Below are positions 1 through 7,767 of a stretch of DNA of 10,212 nt, in pieces (the stretch's first letter is position 1; every line of letters starts with the position of its first letter). The stretch covers positions 1 through 10,212 of the forward strand of contig JAJZDO010000202.1 of NCBI GenBank assembly GCA_021805955.1, given 5' to 3'. Under the pieces are notes generated by a model. That model was given only the letters and a program-made list of their open reading frames with translations. It did no database searches and had not been told where the DNA came from. The position numbers and the translations under genes were made by a program. This stretch comes from Acidobacteriota bacterium (GTDB lineage Bacteria; Acidobacteriota; Terriglobia; Terriglobales; Acidobacteriaceae).

Positions 1-162
1 ATGGCGCGACTGGAAAAAGGATTGGCCAGCGCAAATGCGCAACTTGGCAATGCGGGGTTCCTCTCGAAGGCACCGCAGCATGTGGTGGAAGGGCTGAGAT
101 CACAGAAGGCGGATTCCGAGCTTCTGCTGGCCAAGGCTCGGCTGGCGCTTGCGGCTCTGTGA
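1..162 (+). CDS. valS: Valyl-tRNA synthetase, C-terminal end (partial)
   Basis: This is the last 53 residues of an open frame that runs in from the left edge and stops at TGA 160-162. The piece fits the C-terminal coiled-coil arm of valyl-tRNA synthetase, which packs against tRNA-Val; the enzyme charges tRNA-Val with valine in the cytoplasm. The visible signature is the LxNxxFLxKAP-VV element (residues 15-30 of this fragment: LGNAGF then LSKAP then VVEGLR), which in this family sits between two long helices. A Leu/Ala-rich helix closes the protein. The ATG at base 1 is simply an internal codon, since a whole ValRS is around 900 residues. The catalytic HIGH and KMSKS motifs lie outside the window, so the name rests on the arm alone. 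nadC begins 48 bases downstream. Confidence 0.85.
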   Translation: MARLEKGLASANAQLGNAGFLSKAPQHVVEGLRSQKADSELLLAKARLALAAL

Positions 163-210
163 AGCCGGGAGTGTATTGAAAAGCGAATTCAAATTCAGGT
201 GGGCTGACGT

Positions 211-1092
211 ATGGAGTGGAAAAATCATCCGATAGAGTCGCTTCTGGATCGCGCGCTGCAGGAAGATATTGCAGCGGGCGACACGACGACACTGTTGACC
301 ATTGATCCGGCGCTCAGGGCCACTGCAACCATTCTTGCGCGTCAGGATATGACGGTTGCCGGACTTGGCTGCATTCCCGCATTTCTGGATCGGTTTGCCG
401 CTCTGCATCCTGCGCAGTCCGCGCGCTACGAGGTCATTCACCATCCGGAGATTTTTGACGGCGTCGCGGTGCGCTCCGGCCAGCCTCTGGCGGTCGTTCG
501 CCATCGCGCTCAGGCTTTGTTGAGTTGCGAGCGCGTGATCCTGAACCTGCTGCAACATCTAAGCGGGATTGCCACGCTGACGCGCCAGTATGCGGATGCG
601 ATCACGGGAACATCTGCGCGAGTTCTGGATACGCGAAAGACGATTCCAGGGCTTCGTGTGCTGGAGAAATATGCTGTGGTCTGTGGCGGCGGAACGAATC
701 ATCGACTGGATCTGTCGGATGGAATTCTGATCAAGAACAACCACATTGCGCTGGGTGGCGGCGCTCGCAATGTTCTGGCGCGCTCCCTGGCGGCGCGACC
801 TGCGGGCAAGCGTGTGCAGATTGAAGTGCGCTCGATGGAAGAACTTGACGAGGCGCTGGAAGCCGGGGCGGAAGCGATTCTGCTGGACAACATGGAACCG
901 AAACAGATCAGCGGATGCGTCAAGCGGATTCGCGCCGAAGAGCGATGGATTCCGATTGAAGCCTCTGGTGGAATCGTTCTCAAAAATATTCGTGCGTACG
1001 CCGAGACGGGTGTGGATTTCATCTCCGTTGGCGCACTGACACATTCGGCACCATCAGCGGATATTTCCATGCGCATCACGGTCGCGAACTGA
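211..1092 (+). CDS. nadC: Nicotinate-nucleotide pyrophosphorylase (carboxylating), quinolinate phosphoribosyltransferase
   Basis: NadC converts quinolinate and PRPP to nicotinate mononucleotide, CO2 and pyrophosphate, the step where de novo NAD synthesis enters the common pathway. The product is 293 residues, normal full length. The N-terminal open sandwich (about 1-115) has LDRALQEDI and GD near residues 11-24. The alpha/beta barrel carries the family landmarks: CERVILNLLQHLSGIAT (106-122), the PRPP/quinolinate residues TRKT (141-144), HR (164-165), DGILIKNNH (170-178, with K175), QIEV (203-206, E205), LLDN (224-227, D226), EASGG (250-254) and SVGALTHS (272-279). All expected active-site residues appear intact. 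The ATG at 211 is preceded by AGGTGG at 197-202, eight bases upstream, which supports this start. nadA and nadB are not in the window. birA follows after 31 bases, suggesting a shared transcript. Confidence 0.97.
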   Translation: MEWKNHPIESLLDRALQEDIAAGDTTTLLTIDPALRATATILARQDMTVAGLGCIPAFLDRFAALHPAQSARYEVIHHPEIFDGVAVRSGQPLAVVRHRAQALLSCERVILNLLQHLSGIATLTRQYADAITGTSARVLDTRKTIPGLRVLEKYAVVCGGGTNHRLDLSDGILIKNNHIALGGGARNVLARSLAARPAGKRVQIEVRSMEELDEALEAGAEAILLDNMEPKQISGCVKRIRAEERWIPIEASGGIVLKNIRAYAETGVDFISVGALTHSAPSADISMRITVAN

Positions 1093-1123
1093 GTTTCTGA
1101 GCGCGTGGACGGACAGACGGAAA

Positions 1124-1918
1124 ATGATAGACTTGACGCTGGTCGAGAGATCGATTCAAGATACAATTTTTGCCAATCAGGTGCATTGGTTCGCGCAGAT
1201 TGACTCGACCAATCTTTACGCCATGCAGCAAGGGCGCGACGGGGCACGGCATGGTTCGGTGTATCTGGCCGATGAGCAGCTTGGCGGGCGAGGGCGTGGC
1301 GACCATCGCTGGCACTCGGCTGCCGGGCAAGGGCTGTATGTCAGCGTTTTGCTGCGCCCACAGTTGCAGCCGCAGGAGCTGGTGTGGTTGCCGCTGATGG
1401 CTGGGCTTGCGCTCCATCGAGCGATAGGGGATGCGACAGGCCTGCATGCGGACCTGCGCTGGCCCAATGACATTCTGATTCATGGGCGAAAGTGCGCCGG
1501 AATCCTGGTGGAGGCGCAGACGGATGCGGGCCAGGCCGCTTTTGCGGTGATCGGAATCGGAGTGAATCTGCGGCAGCGGAGTTTTCCCGCGGATGTGGCG
1601 ACGCCGGCCACATCGCTGGAGCTGGAAACCGGGCGCGAAGTCTCCTCGGAGGCGCTGTTTATTGCGCTGCTACAATCGCTTCATGCCGAGTTGCGGAAGA
1701 TGAATTCGCAGAAATCGCGCGCTCATTACTTTGCTGGAATTCCCGATCGCGTAGAGAGTATTTCCACATGGGTGCGCGGCAGGAATGTTCAGGTGCATGG
1801 CCCGCAGGAGTTCTCCGGCGTGACGGCTGGACTGAGCGCGACTGGATTTCTTCAGGTGCAGACAGCGGAGGGAATGCGTACAGTTCTGACGGGTGGCTTG
1901 CGCGAGACCGTTCTGTAG
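1124..1918 (+). CDS. birA: Biotin--[acetyl-CoA-carboxylase] ligase, monofunctional (class I)
   Basis: BirA activates biotin with ATP to biotinyl-5'-AMP and transfers it to the lysine of the biotin carboxyl carrier protein of acetyl-CoA carboxylase, so it enables fatty-acid synthesis. The protein has 264 residues. The catalytic core starts almost at once: DSTN (27-30), the biotinyl-AMP loop GGRGRGDHRWHS (54-65), LRWPNDIL (111-118), K123 in GRKCAGILVE (121-130), and GIGVN (144-148). A small C-terminal SH3-like domain (about 218-262) closes the protein. The N-terminal winged-helix DNA-binding domain of E. coli BirA is absent (there is no room before residue 20), so this enzyme should not repress bio genes. 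The ATG at 1124 has only a weak GGA close upstream. No better start exists before the DSTN motif, and translation may be helped by coupling to nadC 31 bases away. Confidence 0.95.
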   Translation: MIDLTLVERSIQDTIFANQVHWFAQIDSTNLYAMQQGRDGARHGSVYLADEQLGGRGRGDHRWHSAAGQGLYVSVLLRPQLQPQELVWLPLMAGLALHRAIGDATGLHADLRWPNDILIHGRKCAGILVEAQTDAGQAAFAVIGIGVNLRQRSFPADVATPATSLELETGREVSSEALFIALLQSLHAELRKMNSQKSRAHYFAGIPDRVESISTWVRGRNVQVHGPQEFSGVTAGLSATGFLQVQTAEGMRTVLTGGLRETVL

Positions 1919-1954
1919 CCGTTGGCGTAAATGACATCCGCCTGGAGTTCGAAT

Positions 1955-2806
1955 ATGTTGCTTGCTCTGGATGTTGGAAATACGAATACCGTTCTCGGAC
2001 TGTTTCGCATCGACTCTGCTGCGAGCGAGTCGGCGAAACGCGATGGCGCGCCGCTCGTGGCGCACTGGAGAGTCACGACGCATCGAACCCAGACCGCGGA
2101 TGAGTACGGTGTTCTGTTTGTGAATCTCTTCAATCTTCACGGACTGTCCACCAGCCAGGTGCAGCACATCATCATTTCTTCTGTTGTTCCGCCCGTGGAC
2201 AGCACGCTGGAGCGCGTCTGCGAGCAGTACTTCGGCATACGACCGATCTTTGTCGAGCCGGGCATCAAAACAGGCATGCCGGTGCTGGTGGATAATCCCT
2301 CCGAACTGGGCGCGGACCGGCTGGCAAATGCCGTTGCCGCGTATGCGAAATATGGCGGTCCAGCGATAGTGGTGGACTTCGGAACAGCGACGACGTTTGA
2401 TGTGATCTCTGCACGCGGAGAATATCTTGGCGGAGTCATTACACCAGGACTGAGTATCAGCGCGGATGCGCTCTTTGCGCGCGCGGCTCGGCTGGGGCGC
2501 GTCGACGTGCGCCGTCCGGAGCGCGTGATCGGGACGAATACGGTCGCTCACCTGCAAAGCGGCCTCTATTACGGCTATATTGGGCTGGTGGATGGAATCC
2601 TGCGTCGCATGATTGCCGAGATGCAGCTTGCAGATACTGCCTCGCTGCGCATTATCGCAACCGGCGGCCTGGCGGGGTTGATCCTCGAGGATTCGGAGTT
2701 TCTTCAGCATCACGATGAGATGCTCACGTTGGAAGGGCTGCGCCTGCTCTTTGAAAAAAATCATCCGGAGCGTGGCGCGACGCGCATGCCCCGGCGTATT
2801 CGTTGA
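1955..2806 (+). CDS. coaX: Type III pantothenate kinase
   Basis: CoaX phosphorylates pantothenate with ATP, the first step of CoA synthesis. Type III enzymes belong to the ASKHA fold and are not feedback-inhibited by CoA. From the ATG at 1955 the product is 283 residues. Visible motifs are DVGNTNT (6-12, phosphate 1), ISSVVPP (74-80), GADR (119-122, pantothenate binding, with the catalytic Asp), DFGTATT (141-147, phosphate 2), GGVITPG (159-165), NTVAHLQSG (195-203) and ATGG (235-238, adenosine). The frame is open back to an ATG at 1931, adding eight residues, but that ATG has no ribosome binding site. The ATG at 1955 has GGAG at 1944-1947 with seven bases of spacing, and it yields the usual family beginning just before DVGNTNT. 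CoaX next to BirA is a known arrangement; the Bordetella homologue was first called Baf. Confidence 0.95.
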   Translation: MLLALDVGNTNTVLGLFRIDSAASESAKRDGAPLVAHWRVTTHRTQTADEYGVLFVNLFNLHGLSTSQVQHIIISSVVPPVDSTLERVCEQYFGIRPIFVEPGIKTGMPVLVDNPSELGADRLANAVAAYAKYGGPAIVVDFGTATTFDVISARGEYLGGVITPGLSISADALFARAARLGRVDVRRPERVIGTNTVAHLQSGLYYGYIGLVDGILRRMIAEMQLADTASLRIIATGGLAGLILEDSEFLQHHDEMLTLEGLRLLFEKNHPERGATRMPRRIR

Positions 2807-2812
2807 TCTGCC

Positions 2813-3505
2813 GTGCGGAATTATTTCAATTACTTCACTGAAATCGAGGAACATTACCAGCGGCGGCGCGGATCGATCCTGCTTCTCTCGACACTGGACT
2901 GGGCGCTGATTGAAAGCTGGCGCGAGGCGGGTATTCCGCTTGCGGTGGTACTGCGCGGCATTGATGATGCGTTTGACAAACATGAGGCGCGCAGACAGAA
3001 CCGCGCTTCGAGGCGGATTAACAGCCTGGCGTGGTGTGCGCAGGCTGTGATGGCGATGACAGAGGAAATGATGGAGGCTGCGACGGGTGCGGGTCGCGAG
3101 TCGCAACAGGGGGACTCAGGATTCACCGCGTCGCGCATTGCCCAACACCTGCGCGGAGCAGCAGATCGCCTGCTTCGTTCGCCGATTGCGCAGCGCGTTT
3201 GTGTGTCGATTGCGCAGCAGCTTGAGGAGAGTGCGGCAGCAGCCGAACGCGGGGAGGCTAACCCGGAAGACCTTGAAGTTGTGTTGACTGCGCTGGAAGA
3301 AAAACTGTTTTCCTCACTACTTGCCGAAACAGATGCATCACTGCTGATTGCTTGGAAGCAGCAGGCCGCGCATGAACTCTCCGCGCATCGCTCACGCATG
3401 TCGGCGGCGCAGTTGCAGATGATTCAACGGCAATACACACAGAAGCGCTTGATCGAAGAGTACGGGTTGCAGCGACTCAGCTTGTTTTATATGAGGCTCG
3501 GATGA
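2813..3505 (+). CDS. Conserved-looking hypothetical protein, 230 residues, between coaX and rlmD
   Basis: I do not recognise a named family. The frame opens with GTG at 2813, six bases after the coaX stop, with no clear ribosome binding site, so it may be translated by coupling. It ends in a 4-base ATGA overlap with the next gene. The most ordered part is residues 1-57: an aromatic-rich start (RNYFNYFTEIEEHYQRRRG) followed by LDWALIESWREAGIPLAVVLRGIDDAF. That second stretch looks like two or three helices, and its W-x(5)-GIP-x(2)-V-x(2)-GI pattern recalls winged-helix segments of DnaD/phage replication-O-like proteins; this is only a resemblance. A polar linker (about 88-105) and a long helical, Ala/Glu/Gln-rich C-terminal half follow. 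There is no signal peptide, membrane segment or catalytic motif, so it is probably cytoplasmic. The in-frame length and operon position argue that it is a real gene. Confidence 0.85.
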   Translation: MRNYFNYFTEIEEHYQRRRGSILLLSTLDWALIESWREAGIPLAVVLRGIDDAFDKHEARRQNRASRRINSLAWCAQAVMAMTEEMMEAATGAGRESQQGDSGFTASRIAQHLRGAADRLLRSPIAQRVCVSIAQQLEESAAAAERGEANPEDLEVVLTALEEKLFSSLLAETDASLLIAWKQQAAHELSAHRSRMSAAQLQMIQRQYTQKRLIEEYGLQRLSLFYMRLG

Positions 3506-4812
3506 AAGCCGGAGATCGACTCGAACTCCGATTTGAGAAGCCGCTCTACGGCGGAGACTTCCTAGCGCGATATGATGGACAGGCCCTTTTTGTGCCGTTT
3601 GTGCTTCCTGAGGAACGTACGCTCGTTGAGATTGTGGATGTGAAGCGCAATTTCGCGCGTGGCAGGATGGAAACTGTCAGCAACGCATCGACCCATCGCG
3701 TGGATCCAGGCTGCGCGCACTTCGGGCGATGCGGAGGCTGTCATTATCAACACGCGACAGCGGAGCGGCAGACTGAATTTAAAAAAATCATCCTGGAGGA
3801 AGCTCTGCGCCGGTCAGGAGTTGTCGCAAGCGCGCCGATCGAAACGCTGAGCGGACCGGCCTGGGGCTATCGTAATCGCATTCGAATTGCCGTGGACGCG
3901 GGCGCGGGAAGCGAATCCCTCCGGCTCGGGTATCGCGCTCGTTTTTCTCACGAAATTATCGGTGTCAAGGAGTGTCCCATCTCTGCGCCCGCACTGTTTC
4001 CCTGCGCGCAGCGTGTTGCGGAATCACTTCTGCGCCACGGTTGCCTGCATGGCGTGGCGGAAATGGAGTTGATGACAGCACCCACGGAAGGCACCGTCAT
4101 GGTCACGCTCCTGACGCTTTCTCTGGAACGGGGGTCAGAAATTCGCTCTCATCTCGAAGCCGTTTTCCGCGAGCAGAGCGCGGACGTCAGGGGCATTGCG
4201 CTTGCCGTGAAGGCTGGCGAAGACTATGCGCGCATGCTCGCGCATGCGGGAGAGCGTGCTCTCGACTATTCCGTGGGAGGCATTGATTATTCCGTTCCAG
4301 CAGGCGCATTTTTTCAAATCAATCACTTCTTACTGGAGGCATTTCGCGATCTGGTGACGCGGGAGGCTCGCGGAGAAATGGCCTGGGATCTCTATGCAGG
4401 AGTAGGGTTCTTTGCTCGCGCGCTTGAGCGGAACTTTTCCGGCGTGATTGCCGTGGAGGCATCCCAGGCATCGTTTCCGTCACTCCAGGCTGCGCTAAGC
4501 AAGCCACACTGCAGGGCCATTCGGACAACGACGCAACATTTTCTCGAGGAGAATCGATTGCGCCGGGAACCGGCACCGGATTGGATCATTTTCGATCCGC
4601 CCAGAGCCGGACTGGGAGCAAAATGCTGTTCGCTTCTGAATGCAATTCACGCGCCACGCATGACCTATATTTCCTGTGATCCAGTGACTATGGCAAGGGA
4701 TTTGAAATTACTGACGGAAGAGCGATTCCAAATTGAATCCATTCATCTGGTAGATTTGTTTCCACAGACATTCCACTTCGAGAGTGTCGTGCTGCTTTCC
4801 AGACGCCGCTGA
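3502..4812 (+). CDS. rlmD: 23S rRNA (uracil-5-)-methyltransferase, RlmD/TrmA family
   Basis: Members methylate C5 of a uridine in RNA using S-adenosylmethionine; RlmD modifies U1939 of 23S rRNA. The 436-residue product has an N-terminal TRAM-like beta domain (about 1-58) for RNA binding. The [4Fe-4S] ligand set is present: C71, C77 and C80 in CAHFGRCGGC, plus C158 in KECPIS. The Rossmann methyltransferase domain shows FFQIN (270-274), the SAM loop DLYAGVGFF (296-304), VEA (318-320) and DPPRAG (365-370). The catalytic nucleophile C392 lies in SCDP (391-394) and the general base E427 in FHFESV. All key residues are present, so the enzyme should be active. The start overlaps the preceding stop (ATGA), with GAGG at 3493-3496. 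The exact target (RlmC, RlmD or dual RlmCD) cannot be read from the sequence; the family is certain, the symbol less so. Confidence 0.88.
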   Translation: MKAGDRLELRFEKPLYGGDFLARYDGQALFVPFVLPEERTLVEIVDVKRNFARGRMETVSNASTHRVDPGCAHFGRCGGCHYQHATAERQTEFKKIILEEALRRSGVVASAPIETLSGPAWGYRNRIRIAVDAGAGSESLRLGYRARFSHEIIGVKECPISAPALFPCAQRVAESLLRHGCLHGVAEMELMTAPTEGTVMVTLLTLSLERGSEIRSHLEAVFREQSADVRGIALAVKAGEDYARMLAHAGERALDYSVGGIDYSVPAGAFFQINHFLLEAFRDLVTREARGEMAWDLYAGVGFFARALERNFSGVIAVEASQASFPSLQAALSKPHCRAIRTTTQHFLEENRLRREPAPDWIIFDPPRAGLGAKCCSLLNAIHAPRMTYISCDPVTMARDLKLLTEERFQIESIHLVDLFPQTFHFESVVLLSRRR

Positions 4813-4900
4813 TCGGAAGGCACTGGTTTGGAGCGACTCTTCTTCCTGTTGCTAAGTTCCCTTGTTCGTATTCCCTGATCTGATTTGCTCTGCTCTGAGA

Positions 4901-4906
4901 AAGGGA
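4901..4906 (+). promoter_or_regulatory. Ribosome binding site deciding the GTG start of comEC
   Basis: AAGGGA lies seven bases upstream of the GTG at 4914. It is the strongest Shine-Dalgarno-like match in this gap and supports a GTG start. The result is that the acidic tail (residues 1-23) is part of the protein. The nearby ATG at 4906 is out of frame. Confidence 0.6.
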
Positions 4907-4913
4907 TGGTGCC

Positions 4914-7709
4914 GTGCTCGACGAAGAAGAGATCGAACCCGACGAAGACACCGAGCAGGACGAGAACGTCGAAGAACCAGATTCGTTTCGCCTCCACGCG
5001 CCTCTGTTTTTCGCAGCATTGTTCTTCGTGGCGGGAATTTTTGTGGCTCAAAAGTTGTATCTGCACCCAGGGCCGGTGCTCGCCGGGGTTTGCGCACTGG
5101 CGCTTGTCACCTTCTTGAGCGCATGCTTCGCGCGACGCATCGCGTGGATGCCGCTGTTCCTTTTGTGGGTGTTTTTGGGGGTCTGGTCGGCTGAGACATC
5201 TCCGCAGCCCACGCCGTCACAGCCGATTCGAGCGCTGAATGACGGCCTGTTGCGCGCTGTCGACGGGACTGTCGTCTCGGCGGAACCTGTCGTCAACGAG
5301 AGTGTGACTGCGGACTCAAAGGCCGTCGACGCGGAATCAATCAAGGAATCAGCGGAAAAGTCACAAAGTTTTGATCTGCGGGTTGCAAGCGCAGAGCAGA
5401 TTACGGATGCAACTGATGCAATGGTGCCGGTGGCGGAATCCAGTACTGCCCAGATACGCATTACCGCCCTCTGGCGCGGTAGCGCAGCGCGACAGATTTA
5501 CTGCGGCGATGCTGTGCGAGTGATTCTGCAACTCCATCCGATCACTGTCTATCACGACCCGGATGTCTGGAGCCGCGAGCAATATCTGGTGTCACAGAAT
5601 ATTTCAGCATCCGGAAGCGTTCCCGCCGATCAAACAGACCGGCTTCTCGTGACAAATCAGAAAGGCGAACAGAGCGCGGTATGCCTGTTGAACAGGTGGC
5701 GTCAGCAGACGGCGACACGGATTCAGCGACTTCCTGCGGTCACCCATTTTCTACCCGCCATCTTCCGCATTCATGCCGAAGATGCAGCCATGCTGACGGC
5801 GATGTTGACGGGTGATCGTCGCCTGTTAAGCAGTCCGTTGCGAAATAGTTTTGAACGAACTGGAACCTTTCATCTGGTCGTCGTCTCCGGATTGCACATC
5901 GGAATTCTTGCGGCGATTCTTCTCCTGCTCCTGGATCGAATCTGCGTATACCGCGCTGTTTCTTCGGTCGTAGTCATTGCTGGCACGCTTTTCTTCGCTC
6001 TTTTCACTGGATTTGCAATCCCCGTGCAGCGTTCCTTCTGGATCGTTGCGCTCTACATGATCGTGCGAATTTTTTATCGCGAGCGCCTGCCGTTGAACAT
6101 GATTGGATTTGCGGCAATCTGCATTCTGGCGGAACAGCCGACTGCGATTCTGGATGCCAGCCTTCAGATGACGCTGCTTGCAGTGATTGCAATCGGCGGG
6201 ATCGCAGCGGCGCTATTCGAGATTGGTTTGCAACCATTCTTGACGGCAACGCGGAAATTATCTGATTCGGACGCAGATTATTATCAGTCTCCGAGCGCGA
6301 TTAACTTTCGCGTCCAGTTGCGGTGGCTTGCGAGTCGCATAGTTCCGTTGCTTTCGCGAAAGAATGCAGAACGCCTGATCGGGTGGAGTGCGTGGTTCGG
6401 GCTGCGTACAATCGAAATCATCTGGATGAGCCTCGTGGTGGAGCTTGCGCTGGCGCTTCCGATGGCAATCTACTTTCACCGCTTCACGCTCTATGCGCTG
6501 CCGGTCAATCTGATCGTTCTGCCGCTGCTGTCTGTTTTGCTTCCGCTTGCCATGGTGATGCTCTTTGCGCTTCTCCTATGGCAGCCGCTGGCGATAGTTC
6601 CCGCTGTGGCCAGTGCGTTTCTGCTTCACACAGCACAGGGTGCCGTGGCTTTTTTTGAACAGCAGCGCTGGGCAGACATTCGCCTGCCTGCGCCTGCTTT
6701 CTGGCAGTGCCTCCTGGTCGCTGCGATTGTGCTGGCTGCCTGCTACATCGCCGTGCATGAGTCTGCGCACTGGCGACAATGGACGCTTCCGATTCTGCTG
6801 CTGATTCTGCCTATTCTTTTGTGGCCTCGGAGTGTTCAGTCGCAGACCGATCAGCTCCTCTTTCAGGCGATTGATGTGGGTCAGGGAGATTCGTTGCTGA
6901 TCCTCACGCCCGGCGGCCACAGCATGCTGATCGACGGAGGGGGACTGCTTCAGTTCGGTCGGATGCATTCCGGTACACAGGCGACGCAGTCTGATTTTGA
7001 AATCGGTGAAAATGTCGTTTCGCCTGTTCTTTGGTCCCATGGAATTCGCAGGCTGGATGTGGTGGTGCTCACGCATGCGCATGCCGATCATCTGGGAGGA
7101 CTCAGCGCAGTTGTCCGCAATTTTCGCCCTCGTGAATTGTGGATCGGAAAGAATCCTATGACTGGTGAATATCGGGCGCTGCTGGCTGAGGCGACGGGTG
7201 ATGGAGTTTCCATCGAACAACTGCACGCTGGCGAGACCCGCGATCTGGATCACGCAGACTTTCACGTTCTTGCTCCAGCCGCGACGTATACACCAGGCGC
7301 GTCGCCGAGCAATGACGATTCGCTTGTGATGCGCGCACGGTATGGAGCAAATTCGATTCTGCTTGCCGGGGATGCGGAAGCGCCAGAAGAAAACGACATG
7401 CTGAAAGCCAGAGGCTTGCTGAGCGATATTTTGAAGGTTGGTCATCATGGCAGTCGCACGAGCACGCAGCCATCCTTTCTGGCAGCGGTCTCTCCGCGCT
7501 GGGCAGTCATCTCCTGTGGCCTGCGGAATCATTTTGGTCATCCACGGCCTGAGGTGCTTGCCGAGCTACAGCAGGCTCATGTCACCACATTTCGCACAGA
7601 TATTGACGGCACCACATGCTTCACGCTGGACGGAACTCAAGTGACGGCAATGCCGATGTGCAATCCGAAGTATCAATTCGGCTCTGCGAAATATGCTCCG
7701 CTCAATTGA
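4914..7709 (+). CDS. comEC: ComEC/Rec2-family DNA internalisation channel
   Basis: ComEC is the inner-membrane channel that takes single-stranded DNA into the cytoplasm during natural transformation; its beta-lactamase-like domain is thought to act on the non-transported strand. The product is 931 residues with a GTG start. The tail (1-23) is 14/23 acidic. Two or three hydrophobic segments follow (about 30-92), then a DUF4131-like soluble region (about 110-245) interrupted at about 125-178 by a Ser/Ala/Glu/Asp-rich insertion. The Competence domain (about 285-640) has RTGTFH, then VVVSGLHIG (322-330), and many transmembrane helices. The C-terminal metallo-beta-lactamase domain (about 647-910) has DVGQGDS (654-660), THAHADHLGG (720-729), AGD (818-820), VGHHGS (842-847) and FGHP (874-877). 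All metal-binding motifs look intact. No other competence genes are visible here. A 101-base gap separates it from rlmD, so it may have its own promoter, though I find none convincing. Confidence 0.95.
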   Translation: MLDEEEIEPDEDTEQDENVEEPDSFRLHAPLFFAALFFVAGIFVAQKLYLHPGPVLAGVCALALVTFLSACFARRIAWMPLFLLWVFLGVWSAETSPQPTPSQPIRALNDGLLRAVDGTVVSAEPVVNESVTADSKAVDAESIKESAEKSQSFDLRVASAEQITDATDAMVPVAESSTAQIRITALWRGSAARQIYCGDAVRVILQLHPITVYHDPDVWSREQYLVSQNISASGSVPADQTDRLLVTNQKGEQSAVCLLNRWRQQTATRIQRLPAVTHFLPAIFRIHAEDAAMLTAMLTGDRRLLSSPLRNSFERTGTFHLVVVSGLHIGILAAILLLLLDRICVYRAVSSVVVIAGTLFFALFTGFAIPVQRSFWIVALYMIVRIFYRERLPLNMIGFAAICILAEQPTAILDASLQMTLLAVIAIGGIAAALFEIGLQPFLTATRKLSDSDADYYQSPSAINFRVQLRWLASRIVPLLSRKNAERLIGWSAWFGLRTIEIIWMSLVVELALALPMAIYFHRFTLYALPVNLIVLPLLSVLLPLAMVMLFALLLWQPLAIVPAVASAFLLHTAQGAVAFFEQQRWADIRLPAPAFWQCLLVAAIVLAACYIAVHESAHWRQWTLPILLLILPILLWPRSVQSQTDQLLFQAIDVGQGDSLLILTPGGHSMLIDGGGLLQFGRMHSGTQATQSDFEIGENVVSPVLWSHGIRRLDVVVLTHAHADHLGGLSAVVRNFRPRELWIGKNPMTGEYRALLAEATGDGVSIEQLHAGETRDLDHADFHVLAPAATYTPGASPSNDDSLVMRARYGANSILLAGDAEAPEENDMLKARGLLSDILKVGHHGSRTSTQPSFLAAVSPRWAVISCGLRNHFGHPRPEVLAELQQAHVTTFRTDIDGTTCFTLDGTQVTAMPMCNPKYQFGSAKYAPLN

Positions 7710-7735
7710 GCCCCGCGCAATAAGTCTGTCCTCCA

Positions 7736-7764
7736 GTCCCGCTCGGAAGGCTCGCGCTTGGGAC
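7736..7764. terminator. Weak hairpin between convergent comEC and DUF3108 genes
   Basis: GTCCC at 7736-7740 can pair with GGGAC at 7760-7764, leaving a 19-base GC-rich loop in the 58-base space between two facing stop codons. The position suits a bidirectional terminator, but the stem is only five base pairs and neither strand has a U-tract after it. Treat it as a possibility only. Confidence 0.2.
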
Positions 7765-7767
7765 CCT

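Noticed and set aside
163..210. Possible promoter for nadC in the valS-nadC gap (TTGAAA and nearby AT-rich bases)
   Set aside because: No -10 element at suitable distance fits before the ribosome binding site; read-through from valS is simpler.
1670..3106. 478-residue open frame on the reverse strand across birA, coaX and the hypothetical gene
   Set aside because: It is antisense to three well-supported genes, is rich in Arg/His/Gln, has no recognisable domain, and spans gene junctions. This is what codon bias on the sense strand produces.
4813..4913. Possible promoter or terminator in the rlmD-comEC gap
   Set aside because: GGAAG (4815-4819) and CTTCC (4842-4846) could form only a weak stem. 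TTGCTA and TTGTTC have no matching -10 at proper spacing. Only the AAGGGA ribosome binding site is convincing.
6576..7541. 321-residue open frame on the reverse strand inside comEC
   Set aside because: It is entirely antisense to the ComEC membrane and metallo-beta-lactamase region, whose motifs are intact; no family features are seen in the antisense product.
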